Part shown: positions 26,336 through 35,418 of the stretch, piece after piece | How the letters are laid out: each line of letters starts with the position of its first letter | Numbering within the stretch: position 1 is the stretch's first letter | Source: Skermanella sp. TT6 | GTDB lineage: Bacteria; Pseudomonadota; Alphaproteobacteria; Azospirillales; Azospirillaceae | Direction: 5' to 3' | DNA: 64,000 bases | Assembly: GCF_016653635.2 (NCBI RefSeq) | Contig: NZ_CP067422.1 | Span: 192,001 to 256,000, forward strand | The notes under the pieces: model-generated | Told to the model about the DNA's origin: nothing | Database searches by the model: none | Seen by the model: the letters and a program-made list of their open reading frames with translations, nothing else | Position numbers and translations under genes: made by a program

Positions 26336-27520
26336 ATGGAAGGTCGCGATCGTCTCTTTGCCGCCGGAGGGGCCGTCGTCCTGGCGATGCTGGGAACCGC
26401 CATGGCCGGCTTCGCCGGCGCCCAGACCGGTCCCGAGACGGCGGCCATGCAGGCGCTGGTCGCCAAGGCGCCGTCCTGCATCGCACGGCCCAGGGTCGTC
26501 ACCGTGACGCCCGGCCAGTCGATCCAGGCCGCGATCGACCGGGCGGAGCCGGGGACCGTCATCAGCGTCGAGGCCGGAACCTACCGGGGGTCCCTGGACC
26601 TGACCGGGCTGAGCGGCACGCCGGACCGGCCGGTGATCCTGCTGTCGGCCGGCGGGGTCGGTGCCGCCGTCATCGTCGGGGCGCCGGACAAGCCCGCGAT
26701 CGGCGCCTGGGGCATCTCCGACGTGGGGATCTACGGCTTCAAGGTCGTCTCCGGCACCTCCGCCGGGGATCTCGGCGGCTTCAAGATCGCCGGCCCGTGG
26801 GAGAAACCGGCCCGCAACGTCGCGATCGTCGGCAACGTCGTGACCGGCGTCGGGACCGACGGGATCAAGCTGTTCAACGGCGCCGCCGACATCAAGGTGG
26901 TCGGCAACCTGATCGACGGCGACTGGCGCGAGGAGGGGATGGACAACGTCTCGGTGGAGAGGTCGCTGTTCGCCTTCAACACGGTCCGCGGGTCGGCGCG
27001 CTACACCTCGATCACCATGAAGGCGGGATCGCGCGACATCACGCTGGCCGGCAACGAGTTCGACTCGCGCTCGGGCGTCGGGATCAACGTGGGCGGCGTC
27101 GGCACGTCGCGGTTCAACAGGAAGTTTCCCGACTATTGGAAAGGCTTCGAGGCGTCGGCCATCACCGTCACCGGGAACGTCGTCGGCGACCGGCCGGAGC
27201 GGAGCGTCGCCTTCGTCGGGGCCAACAGGTCGGTGCTGAAGGACAATTTCCTGGCCGGGGCGGTCCGGTCCCGGCCGCACGATCAGCCGGGCAAGCTGCA
27301 CTACCCGTCGCACGACAACCGGATCGTCGGCAATACGGTCGCCAAGGAGAGCTTCTTCCAGCCGGACGAGGGTCAGGACCGGGGCTATGTCCTGGCCGGC
27401 AACGGGACCGGCGCCGCGAAGGTGCGGGCCGGCGTGGCGGCGCTGCCCGACCCGGTCCGCGCCGTCTGCCCGGCCTCGCCTGCGGGAACATTGGCCCGGA
27501 CCTTCACCTCTTCGGAATGA
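26336..27520 (+). CDS. Periplasmic right-handed parallel beta-helix protein
   Basis: 394 residues. A Sec signal (AAGGAVVLAMLGTAMAGFAGA) is followed by PGQSIQAAIDRAEPGTVISVEAGTYRG, the usual opening of pectate-lyase-like beta-helices, and then short repeating strands. It is clearly a paralog of the RTX protein at 30632-32362. Shared core segments include GGDLGGFKI-type, KAGSRD, VGGVGTSRFNR and FPDYWKGFEA. The family includes polysaccharide lyases, C5-epimerases and structural proteins, so the activity is undetermined. A strong GGAGGGAGG site precedes the ATG. It lies in front of the sulfate-activation genes. Confidence 0.8.
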   Translation: MEGRDRLFAAGGAVVLAMLGTAMAGFAGAQTGPETAAMQALVAKAPSCIARPRVVTVTPGQSIQAAIDRAEPGTVISVEAGTYRGSLDLTGLSGTPDRPVILLSAGGVGAAVIVGAPDKPAIGAWGISDVGIYGFKVVSGTSAGDLGGFKIAGPWEKPARNVAIVGNVVTGVGTDGIKLFNGAADIKVVGNLIDGDWREEGMDNVSVERSLFAFNTVRGSARYTSITMKAGSRDITLAGNEFDSRSGVGINVGGVGTSRFNRKFPDYWKGFEASAITVTGNVVGDRPERSVAFVGANRSVLKDNFLAGAVRSRPHDQPGKLHYPSHDNRIVGNTVAKESFFQPDEGQDRGYVLAGNGTGAAKVRAGVAALPDPVRAVCPASPAGTLARTFTSSE

Positions 27521-27696
27521 GGGTGCCCTGGCCGGTCGGGGCCGGCACGCCCATCCGGCAGAAATCCTCGACCATTTGAGTTAATGGTGTTTCGCGCTGG
27601 CTGAACGGTCCGGCTGCGGTGATCATGAAGCGCGCATCGATCGTGCCGGGTACGGCGGCCGGCAACCGGTGCCCTTCAGGAGGAGCTGTCTCGACA

Positions 27697-28494
27697 ATGC
27701 CTTCGCATCTGGATCAGCTTGAAGCGCGGTCGATCTATATCCTGCGCGAGGCCTTCGCGTGCATCGAACCGCTCGGCATGCTGTGGTCGATCGGAAAGGA
27801 CAGCAACGCGCTGCTGTGGCTTGCCCGCAAGGCCTTCTTCGGCCGCGTGCCGTTTCCCGTGATCCAGCTCGACACCGGGATGGAACTGCCGGAGGTCTAC
27901 GAGTTCCGCGACCGCATCGCGCGCGACTGGGACCTGGACCTGGTGATCGAGCAGTGCCCGCCGGAGGAGGAGATGGACCCGACCCTTCCCCCGGCCAGCC
28001 GGTCCGCGGCGCGCAAGACCGCGGGACTGAAGAACGTCACGGAGCGCCTGGGCTTCCGCGGCCTGATCGCCGGCATCCGGCGCGACGAGCAGGCGACCCG
28101 CGCCAAGGAGCGCGTGTTCAGCCCCCGGTCGAGCGACAACGCCTGGGACGTGCGCGAGCAGCCGCCCGAGCTGTGGGACCAGTACAAGACCGAGTTCCCG
28201 GACGGGACGCACGTGCGGATCCACCCCTTGCTGCACTGGACCGAGTTGGACATCTGGCGATACTCCAAGCGCGAGGACATCCCCATCGTGCCGCTCTACT
28301 TCGCCCGGGAGGGCAAGCGGTACCGGTCCCTGGGCGAGAAGAACATCACCCTGCCGGTGGACAGCACCGCCTCGACGATCGACGAGATCATCGCGGAGCT
28401 GAGCGAGACCCGCACGTCCGAGCGCGCCGGGCGGACCATGGACCACGAGGCGGAGGACGCCTTCGAGCGCCTGCGCACCAGCGGATATCTGTGA
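27697..28494 (+). CDS. cysD: Sulfate adenylyltransferase subunit 2 (CysD/NodP-like)
   Basis: About 265 residues. The ATP-pyrophosphatase loop SIGKDSNALLWLARKAFFG is near the N-terminus, followed by LDTGMELPEVYEFRDRIA and IAGIRRDEQATRAKERVFSPR, then LHWTELDIWRYSKREDIPIVPLYFA. With a GTPase partner it makes APS from sulfate and ATP. The sequence is recognisable but diverged from the assimilatory form, for example at the PP-loop. The ATG at 27697 matches the usual N-terminus; the frame opens earlier at 27619. The partner gene starts 6 bp after the stop. Confidence 0.85.
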   Translation: MPSHLDQLEARSIYILREAFACIEPLGMLWSIGKDSNALLWLARKAFFGRVPFPVIQLDTGMELPEVYEFRDRIARDWDLDLVIEQCPPEEEMDPTLPPASRSAARKTAGLKNVTERLGFRGLIAGIRRDEQATRAKERVFSPRSSDNAWDVREQPPELWDQYKTEFPDGTHVRIHPLLHWTELDIWRYSKREDIPIVPLYFAREGKRYRSLGEKNITLPVDSTASTIDEIIAELSETRTSERAGRTMDHEAEDAFERLRTSGYL

Positions 28495-28500
28495 GGCACG

Positions 28501-30408
28501 ATGGCCGAGACAACCGAACAGGCACAACCCGCCCGCTTCCGCCCGGCCGACCTGCGGCTCGTGGTGGTCGGCCACGTGGACCACGGCAAGTCGACGCTGA
28601 TCGGCCGCCTGCTCCACGACACCGGCTCGCTGCCCGACGGCAAGCTGGAAGAGCTGAAGGCGGTCAGCGAGAAGCGCGGCATGCCGCTGGAATGGTCGTT
28701 CGTGCTGGACGCCCTCCAGGCCGAGCGCGACCAGGCCGTGACCATCGACATCACCCAGATCTGGCTGCGCACGCCGCGGCGCGACTGCGTGATCATCGAC
28801 GCGCCCGGCCACCGGGAGTTCCTGCGCAACATGGTCAGCGGCGCCGCGTCGGCCGACGCCGCCGTCCTGGTGGTGGACGCGTCCGAGGGCATGCGCGAGC
28901 AGTCGCGCCGCCACGCCTATCTGCTGAACCTGCTGGGCCTGCGCCAGGTCGCGGTCGCGGTGAACAAGATGGACCTGGTGGACCACGACGCCGCCCGGTT
29001 CGACGAGGTCCGCCGATCGGTCGAGGATTTCCTCCACGGCCTGGGGCTGCGGGCGTCGGCGGTGGTCCCTGTCTCCGCCCGGCACGGCGAGAACCTGGCG
29101 GACCGGGCCGCCGCGATGCCCTGGTACGAGGGGCCGACCCTGCTGGAGGCGCTGGACCGGTTCGAGCCGAGCGCCGCGCCGGTGGACCGGCCGCTGCGGC
29201 TGCCGATCCAGGACGTCTACAAGTTCGACCACCGGCGGATCCTGGTCGGGCGGGTCGAGACCGGCGTGCTGAGGGCCGGCGACCAGCTCCTGTTCTCGCC
29301 GGCCAACCGGACGGCCAGGATCGCCACCATCGAGCACTGGGGGCCGGGAGAGGCGCCGGTCGAGGTGCGGGCCGGACGGACCGTCGGCATCACCCTGGAC
29401 GAGCCGTTGTTCGTGGAGCGCGGCGACGTGGCCAGCCACGCCGACCATGCGCCGGTCCTGACCAACGTGTTCCGCGCCAGCCTGTTCTGGATCGGCCGGA
29501 AGCCGCTGCTCCCCGGCCAGGCCCTGACGCTGAAGCTGGGGACCGACCGGGCCGCGGTGACCGTCCAGTCGATCGACCGGGTGGTCGATACCCAGACGCT
29601 GGGCGGCGGCGACGCCGACCAAGTCAGGACCAACGAGGTGTGCGAGGTGACGCTCCGCTCGCGCGAGATGCTGGCGCTGGACGAGCATTCGGCCAATCCC
29701 GCCACCGGGCGCTGCGTGCTGGTGGACGGGTTCGACACGGTCGCGGCCGGCGTCGTCAACATGCGGGGATATCCCGACCAGCGCCAGTTGCTCACCGTCA
29801 AGTCGACCAACATCCAGGAGGTCGACCACCTGCTGAACGCGACGGCGCGCGCCTGGCGGAACGGCCACCACGGGGCGGTCATCTGGTTCACGGGGCTGTC
29901 GGGGGCGGGCAAGTCCACGCTCGCCATGCGGGCGGAGCAGCGGCTGTTCCAACGGGGCTTCCAGACCTATGTGCTGGACGGCGACAATGTCCGCCATGGC
30001 CTGAACTCCGACCTGGGATTCGCCCCGGCCGACCGGGCCGAGAACATCCGGCGGGTCGGGGAGGTCGCCTCCCTGTTCGCCAACGCGGGGCTGATCGTGA
30101 TCACGTCCTTCATCTCGCCCTATCGGGCCGACCGCGAGCGGGTGCGCAAGGCGGCGGGAGCGGCGTTCCACGAGATCTACATCAAGGCGGACCTGTCCGT
30201 CTGCGAGCAGCGTGATCCCAAGGGCCTGTACCGCAAGGCCCGGGCGGGCGTGATCCCGGAATTCACCGGCATCTCGGCGCCCTACGAGCCTCCGGAGTCG
30301 CCGGAACTGGTGGTCGATACCTCCCGGCGCAGCGTCGAGGAGTGCCTGGAGGACATCATGAACTACGTGGAGGCCCACATCGCCCTGCGGACGAGCGACG
30401 TGGCCTGA
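28501..30408 (+). CDS. CysN-CysC fusion: sulfate adenylyltransferase GTPase plus APS kinase (NodQ-like)
   Basis: 635 residues. The N-terminal GTPase has GHVDHGKS at 24-31, DAPGHREF and NKMDLVD; the switch region ([19 protein letters not shown]) differs from standard CysN. An EF-Tu-like middle domain follows. The C-terminal APS kinase begins near residue 460 with GLSGAGKS at 465-472, and has the [16 protein letters not shown] and [10 protein letters not shown] motifs. Together with CysD it produces PAPS, the donor for sulfotransferases. It is the second gene of a two-gene operon next to a sulfotransferase, an arrangement like nodPQ/nodH, which argues for sulfation rather than cysteine synthesis. 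Confidence 0.9.
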   Translation: MAETTEQAQPARFRPADLRLVVVGHVDHGKSTLIGRLLHDTGSLPDGKLEELKAVSEKRGMPLEWSFVLDALQAERDQAVTIDITQIWLRTPRRDCVIIDAPGHREFLRNMVSGAASADAAVLVVDASEGMREQSRRHAYLLNLLGLRQVAVAVNKMDLVDHDAARFDEVRRSVEDFLHGLGLRASAVVPVSARHGENLADRAAAMPWYEGPTLLEALDRFEPSAAPVDRPLRLPIQDVYKFDHRRILVGRVETGVLRAGDQLLFSPANRTARIATIEHWGPGEAPVEVRAGRTVGITLDEPLFVERGDVASHADHAPVLTNVFRASLFWIGRKPLLPGQALTLKLGTDRAAVTVQSIDRVVDTQTLGGGDADQVRTNEVCEVTLRSREMLALDEHSANPATGRCVLVDGFDTVAAGVVNMRGYPDQRQLLTVKSTNIQEVDHLLNATARAWRNGHHGAVIWFTGLSGAGKSTLAMRAEQRLFQRGFQTYVLDGDNVRHGLNSDLGFAPADRAENIRRVGEVASLFANAGLIVITSFISPYRADRERVRKAAGAAFHEIYIKADLSVCEQRDPKGLYRKARAGVIPEFTGISAPYEPPESPELVVDTSRRSVEECLEDIMNYVEAHIALRTSDVA

Positions 30409-30412
30409 GACA

Positions 30413-30441
30413 GGGAGGGGGTGCCGAGGCGCCTCCCTCCC
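30413..30441 (+). terminator. Terminator-like hairpin after the CysN-CysC gene
   Basis: GGGAGGGGGTGCC pairs with GGCGCCTCCCTCCC across a GA loop, with one bulged C and G-T pairs. It begins 4 bp after the stop codon. The T-rich CTCTTTTCC comes about 10 bp later. Confidence 0.5.
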
Positions 30442-30477
30442 GACCTGCGCTCTTTTCCGGTAGAGCATTCACCCGTC

Positions 30478-30572
30478 ATCGTCATGACCGGGCTTGACCC
30501 GGTCATCGCTTGCAGGCTTCGTAAGCGCTGCAATGCGGGGAGATACCCGGATCAAGTCCGGGTATGACGAAA
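30478..30572. repeat. Inverted pair of GTCATGxCCGGRCTTGAYCCGG repeats
   Basis: GTCATGACCGGGCTTGACCCGG at the left and its near-complement ending in GGTATGACGAAAAGGGGG at the right, about 40 bp apart. Same family as the cluster at 13505-13925. It lies between the converging sulfate-activation and RTX genes. Confidence 0.75.
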
Positions 30573-30631
30573 AGGGGGAGCGTCTGCCCATAGCTGAGCG
30601 ATAAGCGACTACCGCGCCGGACAGCTTTGGC

Positions 30632-32362
30632 TCAGGAGTGGCCGTCGAACTGGAAGTTGCCGGCCGTCAGGGCGGAGGTCTTGACGCCCAGGAGCGTCAG
30701 GGTCTGGCCGCCGCCGAGGTCGATCTCGACATTGTCGCCCTTCTGGGTCATGGCGTCCTTGACGTCGTCGAAGCCGTCGAGCTTGAGGCCCTTCAGCTCG
30801 ATGGTGTCGCCGCCGGAGGCCGGCTTGAAGTCGCCGATGGTGTCGCTGCCGTGGCCCTTCTCGAACACGAAGGAGTCGCGGCCGGCACCGCCGAACAGCA
30901 GGTCGTCGCCGCCCTTGCCGTTGATGACGTCGTCGCCGTCGCCGCCCTTGACGATGTTGTCCAGGCCGTTGCCGGTCAGCGAAGCGTCGCCGGAGCCGGT
31001 GAAGGTCAGGTTCTCCACGTGGGCGGGGAGCTTGAAGTCGGGGGCGCTGCTCAGGACGGTGTCGATGCCGCCGTTGCCCTTCTCGACGACCTTGTCCTTC
31101 GCGGTGTCGACCACGTAGGTGTCGTCGCCGTCGCCGCCGATCATCTTGTCGGCGCCGGCCTTGCCGTCGATCCTGTCGTCGCCCTTGGTGCCCTTCAGCG
31201 TGTTGGCGTCCTTGGTCCCGGCGATGGTCTTGCTCGGCTCGGCGCTCTCCGCCCAGGCGCCGGTGTCCTCGGGCGCGGGGGCGACGGCACTGTCCGTCTT
31301 GGAACCGGACTCCGACTTGACGCCGGCGCCGGCCGCCGGCTTGGTGCCGCCGACCTTGTTGCCCGAGACGACGAAGCCCGAGGACTGGCCGCCGTCCGGC
31401 TTGAAGAAGTTCGAGCTGGCGACGCTGTTGTCGATCACCTTGTTGTTGAAGGAGTTATATGTGAAGTGCCCCTTCTGAGTGTGCGCCGACGAGCCGACCG
31501 GGTCGTTGAACGAGTTGTGCTCCACCAGGTTGTTGTTGGCGCCGGTGAAGTGCAGGCTCTTGCCGTCGATCTTGGCGGTCACGACGTTGTGGTGGACGTG
31601 GACGTTCTTGGCCTCGAAGCCTTTCCACTCGTCCGGGAACTCGCGGTTGAAGCGCGAGCTGCCGACGCCGCCGACCTTGATGCCGATCGCGGTGTCGATG
31701 TCGAACAGGTTGTTGGCGACCTCCACGTCCCGCGAGCCGGCCTTCAGCGTGATCCCGGTGTACTTCGCCTCGCCCTTGATGGTGTTGTTGGCATAGACGA
31801 CGTTCTTGACCGAGACGTTGTCGATGGCTTCCTGGCGCCACTTGCCGTCGATCGTGTTGTTCGTCACCAGCACGTTGTTGGCGCCCTGGAACAGCTTGAA
31901 GCCGTCCTGGCCCTTGCCGGTGATGGTGTTGCCGTCGATCAGCAGGTTGTGGGGCGGGTTCTTCCACGGACCCCAGATCTTGAAGCCGCCGATGTCGCCG
32001 CCGTTGGTGTTGGAGACGACGTGGAAGTCCTTGATCGCGACGTTGCTGATGCCGTTCGCGGTGACCGTGGCGTTGCCCGATCCGCCGACGATCTTGGCGG
32101 CACCCTTGCCGTCGGCCGATTCAAGGACGATCGGCTTGTTCTCGGTCCCGTGCAGGCCGCTCAGCTTGATGTTCTCGTTGTAGGTTCCGGCCTTGACCTT
32201 GATCATGGTGCCGGGATCGGCCTTGTTGATCGCGGCCTGGATGGTCTTGAGCGGAGAGCCTTCGGAACCATTGCCGGAGTTGTTGCCTTTGTTAGAAACC
32301 CAAATGACTTTGGAAGGGTTGAATCCAGAAAAAATATCGGCGACTTTGCGGGCTGTGGGCAT
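30632..32362 (-). CDS. Parallel beta-helix protein with RTX calcium-binding repeats
   Basis: 576 residues. Residues 1 to about 340 form a parallel beta-helix that is paralogous to the protein at 26336-27520 but has no N-terminal signal. After a linker, RTX-type nonapeptides (GGDGDDTYV, GGDGDDVIN, GGDDLLFGGAGRDSF) lie at about 385-510. The C-terminus (LLGVKTSALTAGNFQFDGHS) looks like a type I secretion signal. It should be exported directly to the outside and fold on binding calcium. No type I secretion genes are in the window. The beta-helix could cleave, epimerise or bind a polysaccharide. It converges on the sulfate-activation operon. Confidence 0.85.
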   Translation of the reverse strand: MPTARKVADIFSGFNPSKVIWVSNKGNNSGNGSEGSPLKTIQAAINKADPGTMIKVKAGTYNENIKLSGLHGTENKPIVLESADGKGAAKIVGGSGNATVTANGISNVAIKDFHVVSNTNGGDIGGFKIWGPWKNPPHNLLIDGNTITGKGQDGFKLFQGANNVLVTNNTIDGKWRQEAIDNVSVKNVVYANNTIKGEAKYTGITLKAGSRDVEVANNLFDIDTAIGIKVGGVGSSRFNREFPDEWKGFEAKNVHVHHNVVTAKIDGKSLHFTGANNNLVEHNSFNDPVGSSAHTQKGHFTYNSFNNKVIDNSVASSNFFKPDGGQSSGFVVSGNKVGGTKPAAGAGVKSESGSKTDSAVAPAPEDTGAWAESAEPSKTIAGTKDANTLKGTKGDDRIDGKAGADKMIGGDGDDTYVVDTAKDKVVEKGNGGIDTVLSSAPDFKLPAHVENLTFTGSGDASLTGNGLDNIVKGGDGDDVINGKGGDDLLFGGAGRDSFVFEKGHGSDTIGDFKPASGGDTIELKGLKLDGFDDVKDAMTQKGDNVEIDLGGGQTLTLLGVKTSALTAGNFQFDGHS

Positions 32363-33257
32363 CTTGGATTCTCTTTACCTGTGTAGGGTGAGTTGGCGCA
32401 GTTTCGGCTGCATTACTTGAGACTTTTGCAGTCAATCCTTAATCCATCTTTACCCCGGCTGTGATAAAAAACGGTTTTGCGCTCTTTGGTAAGTGCTGTC
32501 CTCAGTGAAGAGCGCGAGGATAGCCCTCCGTTTCATCCAGTGGTCTGGATACGGGTCGGGAGTTCGGCGGCATGCCTCCATATCGGGCGCGGCATCGGTG
32601 GATTTTCGCGCCGATCGGAGAGGTTTGTCCGGTGGGGTTTTCGGGCCGGGTTCGCGACGGGGGCGCGGACCGTTGATGACCATCGATCCGATGATCGGCA
32701 CTGGAAATCAATCGACCTGGAACAAGGCTAGAATAAAGCCATGATGACCTCACCTTCGTTGAATTCGCGCAGGACCAACGTCTGCGCACGGCGTTTCGCA
32801 GAATTTCACATGCCTCCGCAGTGTATTACTGGGAAGCCTTCGCTGAACTCATGACAGTAGGGGTGTTTTCTTGTCGGCGAGTTAACTTGACCGCAAATTA
32901 CAGGCATTTTGCCCTGACGCCTGCGCAAAAAACCCGTTTGGAAATCCGACAAAAGTGAGACTTGCGATATGGCAGAGTTGAGATTTCGATGGGCTGGACG
33001 GGATGTTTCCGGTATTTTTTTGGTATTCTGTCGGCCGGCCGCAGTTTACCTCTTGAAACGACCGAAACGGGCTGCAACTGTTCCCGGTCTCGAACGATAC
33101 TGCGATTACATCGCCCGCTCCGGTCCTCGCAGCTGTGTTGCGCCATGGGCGCAACCTCGATGCAGGGCGGAGGCTATGCGGGCCGACGGTCGTAGCGCCC
33201 ATGGCGCAACGCGTCGGATCGGCCGTCTCGGGCGGCTCGACCTGATCGGGTACGACT
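32363..33257. other. 895-bp gap upstream of the RTX gene
   Basis: A long gap of lower and uneven GC. It holds the presumed promoter of the RTX beta-helix gene (minus strand, right after 32362) and a degenerate REP pair at 33137-33210. Several open frames of 60-220 codons exist on both strands, but they have poor codon bias and no ribosome sites, so none is called. Confidence 0.6.
33137..33210. repeat. Degenerate REP pair
   Basis: An intact hairpin GTTGCGCC-ATG-GGCGCAAC at 33137-33155 has lost the adjoining CTACGG; its inverted partner near 33192-33210 keeps GTAG but lacks the GTTG of the left arm. The outer flank (CGGATCGGCCGTCTCGGGCGG) matches that of other copies. Confidence 0.75.
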
Positions 33258-34580
33258 CTACCGGCACTGGGGCTGATCGGCGGTGCTCCGGTGGTCCAGC
33301 CAGCGCGACCGGTAGGCGTGCAGTCCAGGCATCTCCAACGCCGGCGGCTTCTCCAGGGAAACAGGGACAGGGGCGGTCCGGCTGACATGGTCCGCGAGCA
33401 GCGCCGCACCAGCCGCGGTTCCCCGCGCGTCGGTATTGAGCAGCGTCTGGCCATGCGGGTGGCGCGAGCGGCGCAGGCACGACACCAGGCCGGAATAGAG
33501 CGGATCGTGCGCCAGCGCACCGTCGAGCACCGCCAGTCCGTCGCTGCCCAGGGCATCCAGGCACCCGTCGGTCAGGAGGGCGGCGCGGATCACCTCCAGG
33601 GCGCACCGTTCCGCGGGCGTCCCGCCGGCCCCGGGGGAGGGCAGGATGCCGGCCTCGATCAGGCGGTTGGCCACACGGGTGTCGGCGGCCCGCGGGACTT
33701 CGCGCCAAGCCGGGACCGGCGCCCCGGCCAGCGGCCGGCCTTCCACGTCGGCACCCCAGGCCGGCCCGCGTCTGCCGTCCCGGTCGGCGGCGGGATCGTC
33801 GGCAAGCCCCAGGATCTCCCCGCCCGCGGAGACCACGGCGATCCCGGCGTGGCCGGCCGCCTGGTAGCGGTAGAAATTGGCGCTGGCGCGGTGCAGCCCC
33901 GGCAGCACGTCCAGGTCGGCCGGCAGCCCGAGGCGCTGGGCCAGTTCGGGCCGCAGGCGCCCGGCCGGCGCCCAGGCGGGCGCCATGGGCGGGATCAGCC
34001 GGTCCCACGCCTGCGCCCGGGCGACGGCGGTGAATCGCCGCTCCCGCACGTTCCACAGGTTCGACTGCGCGCCGAGGACAGTGACTTCGGAGACGGCGGC
34101 CCCGCTCAGCCGCCACGCCCAATATTGCGGCAGGCCGAGGAACCAGCGCGCCCGGCCGAAGGCCTCCGGGAACTCGTGCTCCAGCCACAGCAGCTGGCCG
34201 GCGAAGGGAATCGTCTCCGGCAGGGCCGGATCTTCCCGAAGGCCGGCCATGCCGGCGTAGGCACGCCCGACCTCGGCGGGGAGCGGCTGGCCGGGATCGA
34301 TCATCGGGGCGGCGGGACCGTCCTCGGTCACCAGCACCCCGCCGGCGCCGCAGGCGACGAAGGCCCCGAGCGCGTGGCGGGCCGCCGCGTCGCGCAGGCC
34401 GTCCAGCAGCCACGACTCCAGCCCGGCCAGGTCGTAATGCCGGTAGGGCGGGCCGTCCTGGGCCGGGTTGGGGGCGGAGACCGTCTCCAGGATGATGCCG
34501 CGGCGGGTCGCGACACTCAGCCTCACGTCGGCCGGTCCGACCTCGAAGACGGCGATGCACGCGCTGCTCTCGTTCCTCAC
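33258..34580 (-). CDS. FGGY carbohydrate-kinase paralog with lost active-site motifs (pseudokinase)
   Basis: 440 residues, clearly homologous along its length to the kinase at 35415-36893 (shared DGPPYRHYDLAG, LGLPQYWAWRLSGAAVSEVT, SANFYRYQAAGH). Key motifs are altered: the N-terminal phosphate loop DIGKTN is EVGPAD (residues 13-18), the catalytic-base region GIHDS is GLHRA, and the ATP-binding STGTW is SAGGE. The frame is nevertheless intact and codon bias normal. It is therefore unlikely to phosphorylate sugar and may be regulatory or a decaying duplicate. It starts at GTG 34580 behind AAAGGGG. The 136-bp gap upstream is AT-rich and could hold a separate promoter. Confidence 0.82.
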   Translation of the reverse strand: MRNESSACIAVFEVGPADVRLSVATRRGIILETVSAPNPAQDGPPYRHYDLAGLESWLLDGLRDAAARHALGAFVACGAGGVLVTEDGPAAPMIDPGQPLPAEVGRAYAGMAGLREDPALPETIPFAGQLLWLEHEFPEAFGRARWFLGLPQYWAWRLSGAAVSEVTVLGAQSNLWNVRERRFTAVARAQAWDRLIPPMAPAWAPAGRLRPELAQRLGLPADLDVLPGLHRASANFYRYQAAGHAGIAVVSAGGEILGLADDPAADRDGRRGPAWGADVEGRPLAGAPVPAWREVPRAADTRVANRLIEAGILPSPGAGGTPAERCALEVIRAALLTDGCLDALGSDGLAVLDGALAHDPLYSGLVSCLRRSRHPHGQTLLNTDARGTAAGAALLADHVSRTAPVPVSLEKPPALEMPGLHAYRSRWLDHRSTADQPQCR

Positions 34581-34716
34581 GCCCTGGATCCCCTTTCGAC
34601 AGCCCGTCCCGGCCGGCGGGACCGGCCCCGGCGGGAATCGGGCCCTCGGGTGCGCGCCCGCGTTATACCCCTATATAAAGATCAAATATTGCTCGTTCCT
34701 TGATGAATTCGTGCCT

Positions 34717-35418
34717 TCACGGCGCGGCGTGGCGCGGGCGGGCGATGTCGTTGATGCCGTCCAGGTCGGGCGCCTGCCCGTAGCTCATGCGCCGCATCTG
34801 CTCGATCACGCGCTCCATCTCCTCGTCCGGCAGCACCGGCGGGTCGCCCAGCGTCAGGGCATGGACATACATGCGCGACAGGGTCTCGACCTCGTTGGCC
34901 AGCCACAGGGCGGACTCCAGCGTCTTGCCCAGCGAGATCTGGCCGTGCTGGCCGAGCAAGCAGGCGAGCCGGCCTTCCAGCGCCTCGAGCGCGTAGTCGG
35001 AAAGCTGCTGGGTGCCGAAGGTCGCGTATTTCGCGCACCGGATCGTGGTGCCGCCGGCGACGCCGGTCATGTAGTGGAAGCTGGGGATCGTCCTGTGGTG
35101 GCAGGCCAGCGTCGTGGCAAAGATGGAGTGGCAGTGCAGGACCACGTCGATGTCGGTGCGCTGGCGCAGGATGTCGCGGTGGAAGCGCCATTCCGACGAC
35201 GGCCTGCGGCCCACATAGGTGCCGTCGAACGCCATCTCGACCAGATCGTCGGGCTGCATCCGGTCGTAGGGCAGGGACGAGGGCGTGATCAGGAAGCCGT
35301 CGCCGAACCGGACGGACAGGTTGCCGGCCGTCCCCTGGTTGATGCCGGTCGCGTTCATCTGGCGGCAGGTCTCCACCATCTCGCGGCGCAGGTCCTGGCC
35401 GTCGGTGTGCTGTGTCAT
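34717..35418 (-). CDS. Class II aldolase (fuculose-phosphate aldolase/ribulose-phosphate epimerase family)
   Basis: 233 residues of the class II aldolase/adducin family. The phosphate-binding loop is GNLSVR with FLITPSSLPYD. The zinc ligands are in VVLHCHSIFATTLACHH, and a later histidine is in LLGQHGQISLGKTL. It probably cleaves a phosphorylated ketose into DHAP (or glycolaldehyde) and an aldehyde. The ATG at 35418 overlaps the stop of the upstream kinase (ATGA), which sets the start. Its substrate is presumably the product of that kinase. Confidence 0.87.
   Translation of the reverse strand: MTQHTDGQDLRREMVETCRQMNATGINQGTAGNLSVRFGDGFLITPSSLPYDRMQPDDLVEMAFDGTYVGRRPSSEWRFHRDILRQRTDIDVVLHCHSIFATTLACHHRTIPSFHYMTGVAGGTTIRCAKYATFGTQQLSDYALEALEGRLACLLGQHGQISLGKTLESALWLANEVETLSRMYVHALTLGDPPVLPDEEMERVIEQMRRMSYGQAPDLDGINDIARPRHAAP

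Noticed and set aside
26248-27579. Open frame behind a perfect AAGGAGGT starting MKKFFQKAKLAP
   Set aside because: The ribosome site is only one base from the ATG, and most of the frame is an out-of-frame, arginine-rich shadow of the beta-helix gene.
32450-33250. Several open frames in the gap upstream of the RTX gene
   Set aside because: Poor codon bias, no ribosome sites, overlap with a REP pair, and no recognisable product.
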